NCBI GenBank assembly: GCA_014360645.1
Contig: JACIXD010000001.1
Location: 62,001-126,000 of the forward strand
Source of the DNA: Actinomycetota bacterium
GTDB lineage: Bacteria; Actinomycetota; Geothermincolia; Geothermincolales; RBG-13-55-18
Direction of reading: 5' to 3'
DNA length: 64,000 bases
Numbering within the stretch: the stretch's first letter is position 1; every line of letters starts with the position of its first letter. A model generated the notes under the pieces. It did not search any database. It saw only the letters and a program-made list of their open reading frames with translations, and was not told the origin of the DNA. Below, in pieces: positions 7,502 through 15,677 of the stretch. A program made the position numbers and the translations under genes.

Positions 7502-8817
7502 ACATGGCGGCGACCTACGATTACGCCATCGTCGGCAATTCGGCCGCGGCTATCAACGCCTGCGAGGCCATACGCGGGGTGGACCGGGAGGGGTCCATCA
7601 TACTCTTCGGCGAGGAGAAGTACCGCTGCTATTCGCGCCCCCTTATCTCCTACCTGGTGGCGGGGCAGATAGAGAGCAGGGGGATGTATTACCGCCCTTC
7701 CGGATTTTACCGCTCCATGGGTGTGGAGTTCCGCAAGGGCACCAGGGTGGAGGAGGTGCACGCCGCCCGAAAGACCCTGACCACGGACGGGAAAGAGAAG
7801 GTCAAATGGCGCCGACTGCTCCTGGCCACCGGCTTCAAGCCCTTCATCCCTCCCGTCCCCGGGCTGGAGGAGATCGACTACCTGACCTTCGTCTCCTGGG
7901 ACGACGCCAGGCGCATGCTGGCGAGGACGGCCAGGCCCGCCCGCGTGCTCATCGTGGGCGCGGGGCTCATCGGCATGAAGGCGGCGGAGGCCGCGCGAGC
8001 CCGCGGGGCCGCGGTGACGGTGGTGGAGAAGATGGAGCGGGTGCTCCCGCAGGCCCTCGACGCCGAGGCCTCGCGCATGGTCTGGGAGAGGTGCCGGGAG
8101 GCGGGCATCGACATCGTCACCGGGCAGGGGGTGGCGGAGCTCGAGTCCCGGGGCAACGGAAAGGGCAGGGCCGTCCTCGAGGACGGCGGGGAGATGGACT
8201 TCGACCTCCTGGTGATGGCCGTGGGGGTGAGGCCGCGCGTGGAGCTCGCCGAGGGAGCGGGACTGGACTGCTCCCGCGGCATCGAGGTGGACGGACACCA
8301 GCGCACCTCCCTGGAAGGGGTGTACGCCGCGGGCGATGCTGTCAACGCGATGGACGTGGTGCTGGGAAGGCCTTCCATCAACGCCCTGTGGCCGGTGGCC
8401 GCCCTGCAGGGGAAGTACGCGGGCCTGAACATGGCGGGCAAGGAGGTACCCTACCCGGGGTGCAACTCCATGAATGCGGTGGAGTTCTTCGGCCTGCCCG
8501 TGCTCTCCGCGGGCATCGTCAACCCTCCCGACGACGGCTACGAGGTCATATCGCGCCGATCCGACGCGGGGGACTACCGCAAGGTGGTCCTGCGGGGAGA
8601 GGTGCTGGTGGGCATGCTGGTGGCGGGGAGGATAGAGCGCGCGGGCATCCTGACCAGCCTCATCCAGGAGCGGGCCAACGTGCGCCGGGTCAAGAACTTC
8701 CTTCTGGAGGAGGCCTTCGGGCATATACACCTGCCGCGCTCGGTACGGCAGGAACGCATAACGGAAACGGCGGCCGGGATCATGAAGGCCGAGGCCGCGA
8801 GGGACAAGGGGGTATGA
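7498..8817 (+). CDS. NAD(P)/FAD-dependent oxidoreductase (glutamate synthase small-subunit analogue)
   Basis: The 439-residue protein has two Rossmann folds. The first is DYAIVGNSAAAINACEAI (GxSAA rather than GxGxxG), and the second is VLIVGAGLIGMKAAEAARARGA with VTVVEKMERVLP. The FAD segment near 285-300 reads TSLEGVYAAGDAV. This architecture is that of NADH-oxidase/nitrite-reductase-like pyridine nucleotide oxidoreductases rather than classic GltD. It overlaps the ferredoxin gene upstream and ends 3 bases before the next GTG, so the operon is tightly coupled. It probably moves electrons between NAD(P)H and ferredoxin clusters for glutamate synthesis. Confidence 0.82.
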   Translation: MNMAATYDYAIVGNSAAAINACEAIRGVDREGSIILFGEEKYRCYSRPLISYLVAGQIESRGMYYRPSGFYRSMGVEFRKGTRVEEVHAARKTLTTDGKEKVKWRRLLLATGFKPFIPPVPGLEEIDYLTFVSWDDARRMLARTARPARVLIVGAGLIGMKAAEAARARGAAVTVVEKMERVLPQALDAEASRMVWERCREAGIDIVTGQGVAELESRGNGKGRAVLEDGGEMDFDLLVMAVGVRPRVELAEGAGLDCSRGIEVDGHQRTSLEGVYAAGDAVNAMDVVLGRPSINALWPVAALQGKYAGLNMAGKEVPYPGCNSMNAVEFFGLPVLSAGIVNPPDDGYEVISRRSDAGDYRKVVLRGEVLVGMLVAGRIERAGILTSLIQERANVRRVKNFLLEEAFGHIHLPRSVRQERITETAAGIMKAEAARDKGV

Positions 8818-8820
8818 GGA

Positions 8821-9972
8821 GTGCTCAGGGGCGCACGGATAAAGGACGACAAGGACTTCGCGGGCTGCTCGATATTCGGGATGATGAACCTGCGGGGCGA
8901 GAAGTTCAACGGGGAGCCCATGCTCACGGCCATCGCCAACATGAAGGAGCGCAGCAACGGCCTGGGCGGCGGCTTCGCGGCCTATGGCATCTATCCCCAG
9001 TACGCCGACCTCTACTGTTTCCAGCTCATGTACGACGACCAGGCAGCGCGGGAGGAGACCGAGGGGTACCTCAAGGAGTCCTTCTCCGTGGAGGGGGCGG
9101 AGGTCATCCCCACCAGGAGCTGCGAGGGCGTTTCCGACCCCCCGCTGCTGTGGCGCTATTTCCTGCAGCCGCGGGAGGCCGTGGCCTGCGAGCTGGAGGA
9201 CGTGGACGACTTCGTGGTCCAGGCGGTAATGCACATCAACGTGCGCATCGACGGCGCCTTCGTCTTCTCCAGCGGCAAGGACATGGGCGTCTTCAAGGGA
9301 GTGGGCTTCCCCGAGGACGTGGGGCGTTTCTTCCGCCTCGACGAGTACGAGGGCTACATCTGGGTGGCCCACGGGAGGTTCCCCACCAACACCCAGGCGT
9401 GGTGGGGGGGCGCGCACCCCTTCAACATCCTGGACTGGTCGGTGGTGCACAACGGGGAGATATCCTCCTACGGCATCAACATGCGCCACCTGGAGATGTA
9501 CGGTTACAAGTGCACCCTCTTCACCGATACGGAGGTCATCGCCTACGCCGTGGACCTGCTGGTACGCCGGCACGGTCTGTCCATAGAGGACATGTCGAGG
9601 GTGCTTGCGGCGCCCCTGTGGTCGGAGATAGACCGCATGCCGCCGCGGGAAAGGGAGGTGCACACGGCGCTGCGCCAGTCATACGGGTCGCTCCTGCTCA
9701 ACGGGCCCTTCAGCATCATCATCTCCAACCGCGAGCAGATGATCGGGCTTACCGACCGCATCCGCCTGCGGCCGCTGGTGGCGGGGCGCAACGGCGACTT
9801 CATGTACATCTCCTCCGAGGAGGCCCCCATGCACCTGGTGGACGACACCCTGCGAGACACCTGGATACCGCACGGCGGGGAGCCGGTGGTGGCGGAGCTG
9901 ATCAAGCCCGCCGCTGCGGAGGAGAAGGAGGAGGGCAAGGTCTTGAGTATCAGCGGGGCGGAACCGGCCTGA
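8821..9972 (+). CDS. glutamate synthase glutaminase subunit (class II amidotransferase domain, archaeal-type GltB1)
   Basis: The 383-residue stand-alone glutaminase subunit releases ammonia from glutamine for the FMN subunit. Class II amidotransferase features are seen: AGCSIFGMMN near the N-terminus (Cys about residue 15, candidate nucleophile), WVAHGRFPTN, then FNILDWSVVHNGEISSYG and FTDTEVIAYA. The Cys is not at residue 2, so a 14-residue leader would have to be removed, or the true start is later. The GTG at 8821 follows GAGGAG overlapping the preceding stop. In bacteria this domain is fused in one large GltB; here it is separate, as in archaea. Confidence 0.82.
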   Translation: MLRGARIKDDKDFAGCSIFGMMNLRGEKFNGEPMLTAIANMKERSNGLGGGFAAYGIYPQYADLYCFQLMYDDQAAREETEGYLKESFSVEGAEVIPTRSCEGVSDPPLLWRYFLQPREAVACELEDVDDFVVQAVMHINVRIDGAFVFSSGKDMGVFKGVGFPEDVGRFFRLDEYEGYIWVAHGRFPTNTQAWWGGAHPFNILDWSVVHNGEISSYGINMRHLEMYGYKCTLFTDTEVIAYAVDLLVRRHGLSIEDMSRVLAAPLWSEIDRMPPREREVHTALRQSYGSLLLNGPFSIIISNREQMIGLTDRIRLRPLVAGRNGDFMYISSEEAPMHLVDDTLRDTWIPHGGEPVVAELIKPAAAEEKEEGKVLSISGAEPA

Positions 9973-9988
9973 GGACCGCCCGGGGAGG

Positions 9989-11506
9989 ATGGCGTTGAAG
10001 AGCTATATCTTACCGCAATACCTGGTGGAGAGGGACGATTACCGCTGCATCCGTTGCGAGGTCTGCGCGCGGCAGTGTGCCTTCGACGTGCACTGGTACG
10101 ACGAGGAGGAGGACGCGGTCTTCGCCGACGAGAGCAGGTGCGTGGGCTGCCTGCGCTGCGCCACCCTCTGCCCCACCAACGCCCTGGTGGTGCGGCACAA
10201 CCCCACCCAGATACCCCCCAACGCCAACTGGACCAGGGACGTGCTGCACAACATCTACAAGCAGGCGGAGACGGGAGGCGTCCTGCTCACCGGCATGGGC
10301 TGCGACAAGGGCTATCCCATCTACTGGGACCGCATCGTGCTCGACGCCAGCCAGGTCACCAACCCCTCCATCGATCCCCTGCGCGAGCCCATGGAGCTGC
10401 GCACCTACCTGGGGGCTAAGCCCGACGTGGTCAAGGTGGGGAAGAAGGGAGGGAAGCCCTCCCTGGAGACGAGACTCACCCCGCAGTTGCGCCTGGAGAC
10501 CCCCATCATGTTCTCGGCCATCTCCTACGGGGCCATCAGCTACAACGCCTGCGAGTCGCTGGCGCGCGCGGCGGCTGAGATGGGCACCTACTACAACACC
10601 GGCGAGGGAGGGTTGCACCGCAATCTCTACAAATACGGGGACCACACCATCTGCCAGGTGGCCTCGGGGCGCTTCGGGGTGCATGCCGATTACCTCGAGG
10701 TGGCAGCGGCTCTGGAGATAAAGATAGGGCAGGGAGCCAAGCCCGGCATCGGGGGACATCTCCCGGGGGAGAAGGTGAGCGCGGAGATATCGCGCACGCG
10801 CATGATCCCCAAGGGCACAGACGCCATCTCGCCCGCGCCTCACCACGACATCTATTCCATCGAGGACCTGGCCCAGCTCATCTATGCACTGAAGGAGGCC
10901 ACCCACTGGGAGAAGCCGGTGTCGGTGAAGATCGCCGCCGTGCACAACTCCGCCGCCATCGCCTCGGGCATCGTGCGGGCGGGAGCGGATATCGTGGCCC
11001 TGGACGGCATCCGGGGGGGCACGGGAGCGGCGCCCACCATGATCCGCGACAACGTGGGCATCCCCATAGAGCTGGCCCTGGCCGCGGTGGACACCCGCCT
11101 GCGCGAGGAGGGCATCCGCAACCGCGCCAGCGTGGTGGTGGCGGGCGGCATCCGCAGCTCGTCCGACGTCATCAAGGCCATCGCCCTGGGGGCGGACGCG
11201 GTCTACATCGGCACCGCCGCCCTGGTGGCCATGGGCTGCCACGTGTGCCAGAAATGCTATACAGGCAAGTGCAACTGGGGCATCGCCACCCAGGACCCCT
11301 ACCTATCCAAGCGCCTCAATCCCGAGGTGGGCGCCCGGCGCCTGGTCAACCTGCTCACCGGCTGGTCCCACGAGATCATGGAGATGCTGGGAGGCATGGG
11401 CATCAACGCCATCGAGAGCCTGCGCGGGAACCGCCTGCGCCTCCGGGGAGTCGGCCTGACGCAGGAGGAACTGGATATCCTGGGCATAAAGCATGCCGGG
11501 ATCTGA
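9989..11506 (+). CDS. glutamate synthase FMN/ferredoxin subunit (archaeal-type GltB2)
   Basis: The 505-residue protein begins with two 4Fe-4S motifs (CIRCEVCARQCAF and CVGCLRCATLCPT). The glutamate synthase central barrel follows: PIMFSAISYGAISYNACESLARAA, NTGEGGLH, GQGAKPGIGGHLPGEKV, the SVKIAAVHNSAAIASGIVRAGAD strand, GIRGGTGAAP and AIALGADAVYIGTAALVAMGC. A 3Fe-4S-like cluster HVCQKCYTGKCNWGI sits near residue 415. It performs the 2-oxoglutarate amination step on FMN using ammonia from the glutaminase subunit. It starts 16 bases after that gene. Confidence 0.92.
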   Translation: MALKSYILPQYLVERDDYRCIRCEVCARQCAFDVHWYDEEEDAVFADESRCVGCLRCATLCPTNALVVRHNPTQIPPNANWTRDVLHNIYKQAETGGVLLTGMGCDKGYPIYWDRIVLDASQVTNPSIDPLREPMELRTYLGAKPDVVKVGKKGGKPSLETRLTPQLRLETPIMFSAISYGAISYNACESLARAAAEMGTYYNTGEGGLHRNLYKYGDHTICQVASGRFGVHADYLEVAAALEIKIGQGAKPGIGGHLPGEKVSAEISRTRMIPKGTDAISPAPHHDIYSIEDLAQLIYALKEATHWEKPVSVKIAAVHNSAAIASGIVRAGADIVALDGIRGGTGAAPTMIRDNVGIPIELALAAVDTRLREEGIRNRASVVVAGGIRSSSDVIKAIALGADAVYIGTAALVAMGCHVCQKCYTGKCNWGIATQDPYLSKRLNPEVGARRLVNLLTGWSHEIMEMLGGMGINAIESLRGNRLRLRGVGLTQEELDILGIKHAGI

Positions 11507-11650
11507 CCCCGGCCTGGAGGCGTAGGGACGCGAGCGGAACGGAGAGGGTTTGACAGAGGTATAGAATAGAGGAAAAGGGAAAGAAAACCGGGTGGAGAAG
11601 AAAATCATCAGATTGTAAAAGGTGCCGCGGACGAAGAGGGTGATGAGTAC

Positions 11651-12445
11651 ATGAAGATCGAGGTCGACCACCATGCCGGACTGCCGGGCGTCTTCACGCG
11701 CCAGAACGGCAAGGTGAAGATCAACGCCGGCACGCTCCATTACCGCGAGCTCAACAACATGGTGAAGGGGGCGGCCGCCGAAGGACTGGAGGAGATAGAG
11801 CTGGAGAACGTCTACGGCCAGCGCTATATCGGCTCGGGGATCCGCAGGCCGGTGCGCATCATCATCCACGGCGTGCCGGGGAACGACCTCGGAGCCTTCA
11901 TGGACGGGCCGCGTATCACCGTTGACCGCAACGCCCAGGACGGGGTGGGCAACACCATGAACAACGGCATCATCGTGGTGCACGGCCGTGCCGGGGACAT
12001 CGTGGCCATGGGCATGCGGGGCGGCAAGATCTTCATCCGCGACGGCGTGGGCTACCGCGCCGCCATCCATATGAAGGAATACCGCAAGCACGTGCCCGTG
12101 CTGGTGATCGGTGGCGAGACCCAGGACTTCCTGGGGGAGTACATGGCCGGCGGACTGGTGGTGGTGTTGGGTCTGGGCAAAAAAGGTAAGAGGCTCTCCG
12201 CGCGGCACATCGGCACCGGAATGCACGGCGGCCTCATCTTCCTGCGCGGCGAGGTGGAGGAACACCAGCTGGGCAAGGAGGCGGCGGCGGAGCCCGCCAC
12301 GGCTTCCGACCTGGAGCTCATCCGTCCCCACGTGGAGGAATACACGGGCTATTTCGGGGGCAACGTGGAGGAGATCCTGGACTCCGGTTTTATCAAGCTC
12401 TACGCCAGGTCTCACCGCCCCTTCGGGGGCCTTTACGCTTATTGA
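11651..12445 (+). CDS. glutamate synthase GXGXG subunit (archaeal-type GltB3)
   Basis: The 264-residue right-handed beta-helix protein corresponds to the C-terminal GXGXG domain of bacterial GltB. Repeats include GSGIRRPVRIIIHGVPGND, GVGNTMNNGIIVVHGRAGD, MGMRGGKIFIRDGVGYRAAI and GTGMHGGLIFLRGEVEE. It has a structural role, connecting the glutaminase and synthase centres. The ATG at 11651 has only a weak upstream site (GATGAGT). The 144-base gap from the FMN subunit is the longest within this operon. A strong intrinsic terminator follows. Confidence 0.88.
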   Translation: MKIEVDHHAGLPGVFTRQNGKVKINAGTLHYRELNNMVKGAAAEGLEEIELENVYGQRYIGSGIRRPVRIIIHGVPGNDLGAFMDGPRITVDRNAQDGVGNTMNNGIIVVHGRAGDIVAMGMRGGKIFIRDGVGYRAAIHMKEYRKHVPVLVIGGETQDFLGEYMAGGLVVVLGLGKKGKRLSARHIGTGMHGGLIFLRGEVEEHQLGKEAAAEPATASDLELIRPHVEEYTGYFGGNVEEILDSGFIKLYARSHRPFGGLYAY

Positions 12446-12460
12446 TTGCGCGCCTGGAAG

Positions 12461-12495
12461 GGCGTGCGGCCCGGCCGGCACGCGCCGGCTTTTTT
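12461..12495 (+). terminator. intrinsic terminator after the glutamate synthase operon
   Basis: GCCGGC (12474-12479), loop ACGC, then GCCGGC (12484-12489) and six T's. An outer GCGTGC/GCACGC pairing can extend or compete with the stem. The terminator ends 14 bases before the ATG of the GlnR-like gene, so that gene is probably reached by read-through or attenuation. Confidence 0.8.
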
Positions 12496-12509
12496 ACTTG
12501 AAGAGGGCG

Positions 12510-13160
12510 ATGATGGTCTTTCTGGTCTGCGAGGATTCCCGGGAGGTCTTTTTTCGGGACGTGCTGGAAAGGGACTTCGAGCTGAGCAGGCTCGAATCTC
12601 CCGCGCTCCTGCGTCCCGCGAAAGGCGACGTGGTGCTGCTGGACCTCGCGCCCGAACGCGGCGACTGGCGGACCCGCCTGGAGGAGGCGCGCCGCTGCGC
12701 GGGGGAGGAGGCGCGGCTGGTAGCGGTGCTCAGCTTCGAGCAGATACGCGCCCTCGAACGTCGCGCTCCGCTGGACGACTTCATCTCCGAGGGCTCCACG
12801 GGGGTGGAGATGCGGGCGCGCCTGCGCCGCCAGGCGGCTGAGGAGCGGGGAGCTGAGGTCGCGCGGGCCGGTCTGGAGATAGACGCCGACCGCTACGAGG
12901 TGAGGGTGGACGGTGTCCCGGTGGAGTTGACCTTCAAGGAGTTCGAGCTCCTGCGCTTCCTCGCCTCGCGCCCGGGCAAGGTGTTCACGCGGGAGATGCT
13001 GCTGGAGCAGGTCTGGGGCTACGATTACTTCGGCGGCTCGCGCACCGTGGACGTGCACGTGCGGCGCATCCGCGCCAAGATAGAGCGCGAGGGGCACACC
13101 TACATCCGCACCGTGCGCGGCGTGGGCTACATCTTCGAGCATCATCCTCCCTCCCCCTGA
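12510..13160 (+). CDS. GlnR-like OmpR-family orphan regulator
   Basis: The 216-residue protein has a receiver-like N-terminus (residues 1-115) and an OmpR winged helix. The winged helix contains LTFKEFELLRFLASRPGKVFTREMLLEQ, VWGYDYFGGSRTVDVHVRRIRAKI and IRTVRGVGYIF, nearly the wording of actinobacterial GlnR. The receiver is atypical: VVLLDLAPERGD holds an Asp at the phosphorylation position, but the acidic pocket near the N-terminus is reduced to CEDSREVF and no partner kinase is adjacent. GlnR controls amt, glnK and glnA in Streptomyces, and those genes follow directly here. The start has ATGATG, with AAGAGGG as ribosome site. PhoP-like orphan regulators share this winged helix, so GlnR identity rests mainly on context. 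Confidence 0.75.
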   Translation: MMVFLVCEDSREVFFRDVLERDFELSRLESPALLRPAKGDVVLLDLAPERGDWRTRLEEARRCAGEEARLVAVLSFEQIRALERRAPLDDFISEGSTGVEMRARLRRQAAEERGAEVARAGLEIDADRYEVRVDGVPVELTFKEFELLRFLASRPGKVFTREMLLEQVWGYDYFGGSRTVDVHVRRIRAKIEREGHTYIRTVRGVGYIFEHHPPSP

Positions 13161-13647
13161 TGCGCTTCCGCGCCGCGGCCGGGCATCCACTAGGAGCAAG
13201 ATGCGGCCCTCGTGCTCCAACCCGCCGTGCATCTCCTCGCACGGATCGCCCCATCTCCGGTGCTCCGCTGCCGCGCCGGCGACGTAGTTTCCTGCCGACG
13301 CATGAACGCTGGCCGGGCATACTCTGCCGTGTGCCGCGATCCACGTCCAAGGGGCAGATAGAATATTATTCCATTTCTGCCGCAACTATGAAGCGGCGTG
13401 TTTATTACGCCGCCGGCAGGCTGCTCTCCTGGACGCAGGCGGTGGAGAGGTCGGCGTCTCGGGACGCATAAAAGGAGGCGCGCACCCCTGCCGGCGAAAG
13501 CGGTCCGTGCACGCCGCGACTGCCGTTAACACACCGGAAACAGGCCTTTAAAGGACTTTTAACCCCGAGGCAACAGCGTGGAAACGGCGCCTTCTTAGAC
13601 TTGAGGCATGAAAGTGCGATGTGAGCGTGAAAGGAAGGTGAGTCGGG
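13161..13647 (+). promoter_or_regulatory. amt upstream region with GlnR-type box
   Basis: This 487-bp interval has no convincing gene. At 13525-13541 it reads GTTAAC, six bases, GAAAC, which again gives AC-n9-AC (13529-13541). A palindrome, CCTTTAAAGG, lies just downstream at 13545-13554. A GCGGCG...CGCCGC hairpin near 13393-13413 could end the GlnR-like transcript, but lacks a T-run. The box position, about 105 bases before the amt start, suits activation. Confidence 0.5.
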
Positions 13648-15084
13648 TTGTGGAGAGCAAGGACGATTCCGGTGGCGGGGACGGCGCGACGGAGGGGGGT
13701 GAGGCGCTTGAGGCGTACGGTATTGGTGTTGCTGATGCTGGCGGTCCTCCTCGCAGCCGCTGCGGCGCCGGCCTTCGCGGACGAGGGCGGTGAGGCCAAG
13801 ACGCCGCAGAGCATCGAGACTTCCCTGGACACGGTCTGGGTACTGGTGGCCGCGGCACTGGTCTTCTTCATGCAGGCCGGCTTCTTCTTCCTGGAGGGCG
13901 GCCTCACCAGGGCGAAGAACGTCTCCAACGCCATGCTCAAGGGGGTCATGGACTTCTGTCTGGGGGCGCTGGTCTACTGGGCTATAGGCTTCGCCCTCAT
14001 GTTCGGCCTCGACCGCGGTGGCTTCATCGGGTCGGGGGGTTTCTTCGCCAACCTGGCCAACCCGGAGTGGAACGGGCTTCCCCTCTACGCCTTCCTGCTC
14101 TTCCAGATCGCCTTCGCAGGCGCGGCGGCGACCATCCTGGCCGGGGCGGTGGCGGAGCGCGTGAAGTTCTCCGCCTACTGCATCGCCACCGTGTTCATCA
14201 CCGGTTTCATCTACCCCGTGGTGGGCCACTGGATATGGGCCGAGGGAGGGTGGCTCTATCGGCTGGGCATGCTGGATTTCGCCGGCTCCACGGTGGTACA
14301 CACCGTGGGCGGGATCTGTGCCCTGGTGGGGGCTTGGATCGTCGGCCCCAGGGCGGGGAAGTATAACCCCGACGGGACCCCCAACGCCATCCCGGGGCAC
14401 AACATCCCCATGGCGGCGCTGGGGACCTTCATCCTCTGGATGGGCTGGTACGGCTTCAACCCGGGCAGCACCCTCGCGGCCTCCCCGGCCATAGCCACCA
14501 TCGCCATGACCACCACCCTGGCGGCCTCCGCGGGGGCCGCGGCGGCCATGTTCCTGACCTGGATCCGCTACGGCAAGCCCGACGTCAGCATGTCCTTCAA
14601 CGGCGCCCTGGCGGGGCTGGTGGCCATCACCGCCGGCTGCGCCTACGTGAGCATGGCCAGCTCGGTGATCATCGGGCTGGTGGCGGGAATACTGGTGGTG
14701 TTCGCCGTCGAGCTCGTCGACCGCGGGTTGAGGGTGGACGACCCGGTAGGCGCCATATCGGTGCACGCCGTCAACGGCATCTGGGGGACGGTAGCGGTGG
14801 GCCTCTTCGCCCAGGCCTCCTACGGAGAGGCCAACGGGGTGGCCGCAGTGAACGGCCTTTTCTACGGCGGCGGCGCGGCTCAGCTGGGCAAGCAGCTCGT
14901 GGGCATCGTCTCCGTGGCCGCCTGGGTGGCCGTCACCGCCGCGCTGCTCTTTTTCGCGCTCAAGAAGACCATCGGCGTCAGGGTGGACGAGGAGGGCCAG
15001 AAGGCCGGCCTGGATATCACCGAGCACAACCTGGAGGCCTATCCCGACTTCCAGCACGCGATCACGGACAAGGGGGTGATCTAG
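13648..15084 (+). CDS. amt: ammonium transporter Amt
   Basis: The 478-residue channel has an apparent signal peptide (to about residue 46, ending PAFADEGG) followed by 11 membrane segments. Typical signatures are DTVWVLVAAALVFFMQAGF, LEGGLTRAKNVSNAMLKG, DFAGSTVVHTVGGICALVGAW (with the pore His) and GFNPGSTLA. The second pore His lies in SVHAVNGIWGTVAVGLFA. I chose the TTG at 13648 because AAGGAAGG lies 8 bases upstream. glnK follows after one base, the usual amt-glnK pair in which GlnK blocks the channel when nitrogen is plentiful. Confidence 0.95.
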   Translation: MWRARTIPVAGTARRRGVRRLRRTVLVLLMLAVLLAAAAAPAFADEGGEAKTPQSIETSLDTVWVLVAAALVFFMQAGFFFLEGGLTRAKNVSNAMLKGVMDFCLGALVYWAIGFALMFGLDRGGFIGSGGFFANLANPEWNGLPLYAFLLFQIAFAGAAATILAGAVAERVKFSAYCIATVFITGFIYPVVGHWIWAEGGWLYRLGMLDFAGSTVVHTVGGICALVGAWIVGPRAGKYNPDGTPNAIPGHNIPMAALGTFILWMGWYGFNPGSTLAASPAIATIAMTTTLAASAGAAAAMFLTWIRYGKPDVSMSFNGALAGLVAITAGCAYVSMASSVIIGLVAGILVVFAVELVDRGLRVDDPVGAISVHAVNGIWGTVAVGLFAQASYGEANGVAAVNGLFYGGGAAQLGKQLVGIVSVAAWVAVTAALLFFALKKTIGVRVDEEGQKAGLDITEHNLEAYPDFQHAITDKGVI

Positions 15085-15085
15085 G

Positions 15086-15424
15086 ATGAAAAAGGTGGAG
15101 GCGCTCATACGCCCGGAAAGGCTGGAGCCGGTGATGGAGGAGCTGCGCGGCCTGGGATACCCCGGGGTGACCATCACCGAGGTCAAGGGCCACGGCAAAC
15201 AGAAGGGCATCACCCACATGTGGAGGGGCGCGGAGTACCGCGTGGAGTTCCTGCCCAAGATAAAGCTGGAGGTGGTGGTCCTGGACGAGGACCTGAGAAA
15301 GGTGTTGGCGGCGGTGACACGGTCGGCGCGTACCGGCTCCATCGGCGACGGCAAGATCTTCGTCTACGAGGTGGAGGATGCCGTGCGCATCCGCACCGGG
15401 GAGTCCGGCTTCAACGCCATATAG
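15086..15424 (+). CDS. glnK: PII nitrogen regulatory protein
   Basis: The 112-residue PII signal protein has the first strand KKVEALIRPERLEPV and T-loop GKQKGITHMWRGAEYRVEFLPK, including the Tyr at about position 51 that is modified in many bacteria. The ATP/2-oxoglutarate segment is RTGSIGDGKIFVYEVEDAVRIRTGE. A GlnK paired with amt senses 2-oxoglutarate and ATP/ADP and closes the channel. No glnD or glnE is present in the window, so the modification type is open; actinobacterial PII is often adenylylated on the same Tyr. Confidence 0.94.
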   Translation: MKKVEALIRPERLEPVMEELRGLGYPGVTITEVKGHGKQKGITHMWRGAEYRVEFLPKIKLEVVVLDEDLRKVLAAVTRSARTGSIGDGKIFVYEVEDAVRIRTGESGFNAI

Positions 15425-15528
15425 GACGTCTCCCGGAGCTGGAAGCGTTTATCACGGGGCTTGCCGATTCGGGCGCACGGGCGCGGGGCGCGGGAGTGCG
15501 GGAGCCCCTCCCCTCCCCGGAGGGTCTC

Positions 15529-15545
15529 GTTAACGGGGATTTAAC
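15529..15545 (+). promoter_or_regulatory. candidate operator upstream of glnA
   Basis: GTTAA (15529-15533), seven bases, TTAAC (15541-15545) is a perfect dyad and at the same time has AC-n9-AC spacing (15533-15545). It lies about 130 bases before the glnA ATG and closely matches the box upstream of amt. Either GlnR-like or NrpR binding would fit. A separate promoter for glnA after glnK is implied. Confidence 0.5.
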
Positions 15546-15677
15546 CTGGTTGAAAAGACAAGGAAACAAGGGGCGGGGAGAATAGGAGACAGGAGTTCGA
15601 GGAGACAGGATAGAGAGTAGAGGCAGGGCAGGTGAAGAGGGGCCGCGAAGGGTCCCGAGACGAAAAAGGAGGAGAAG

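Noticed and set aside
7015-9663. 882-codon open frame on the minus strand
   Set aside because: It lies opposite the ferredoxin, FAD and glutaminase genes. It is rich in His, Arg and Pro, as expected from the antisense of GC-rich codons, and has no motif.
13405-15354. 649-codon minus-strand frame
   Set aside because: It is antisense to amt and glnK, both of which are certain. Open antisense frames are common at this base composition.
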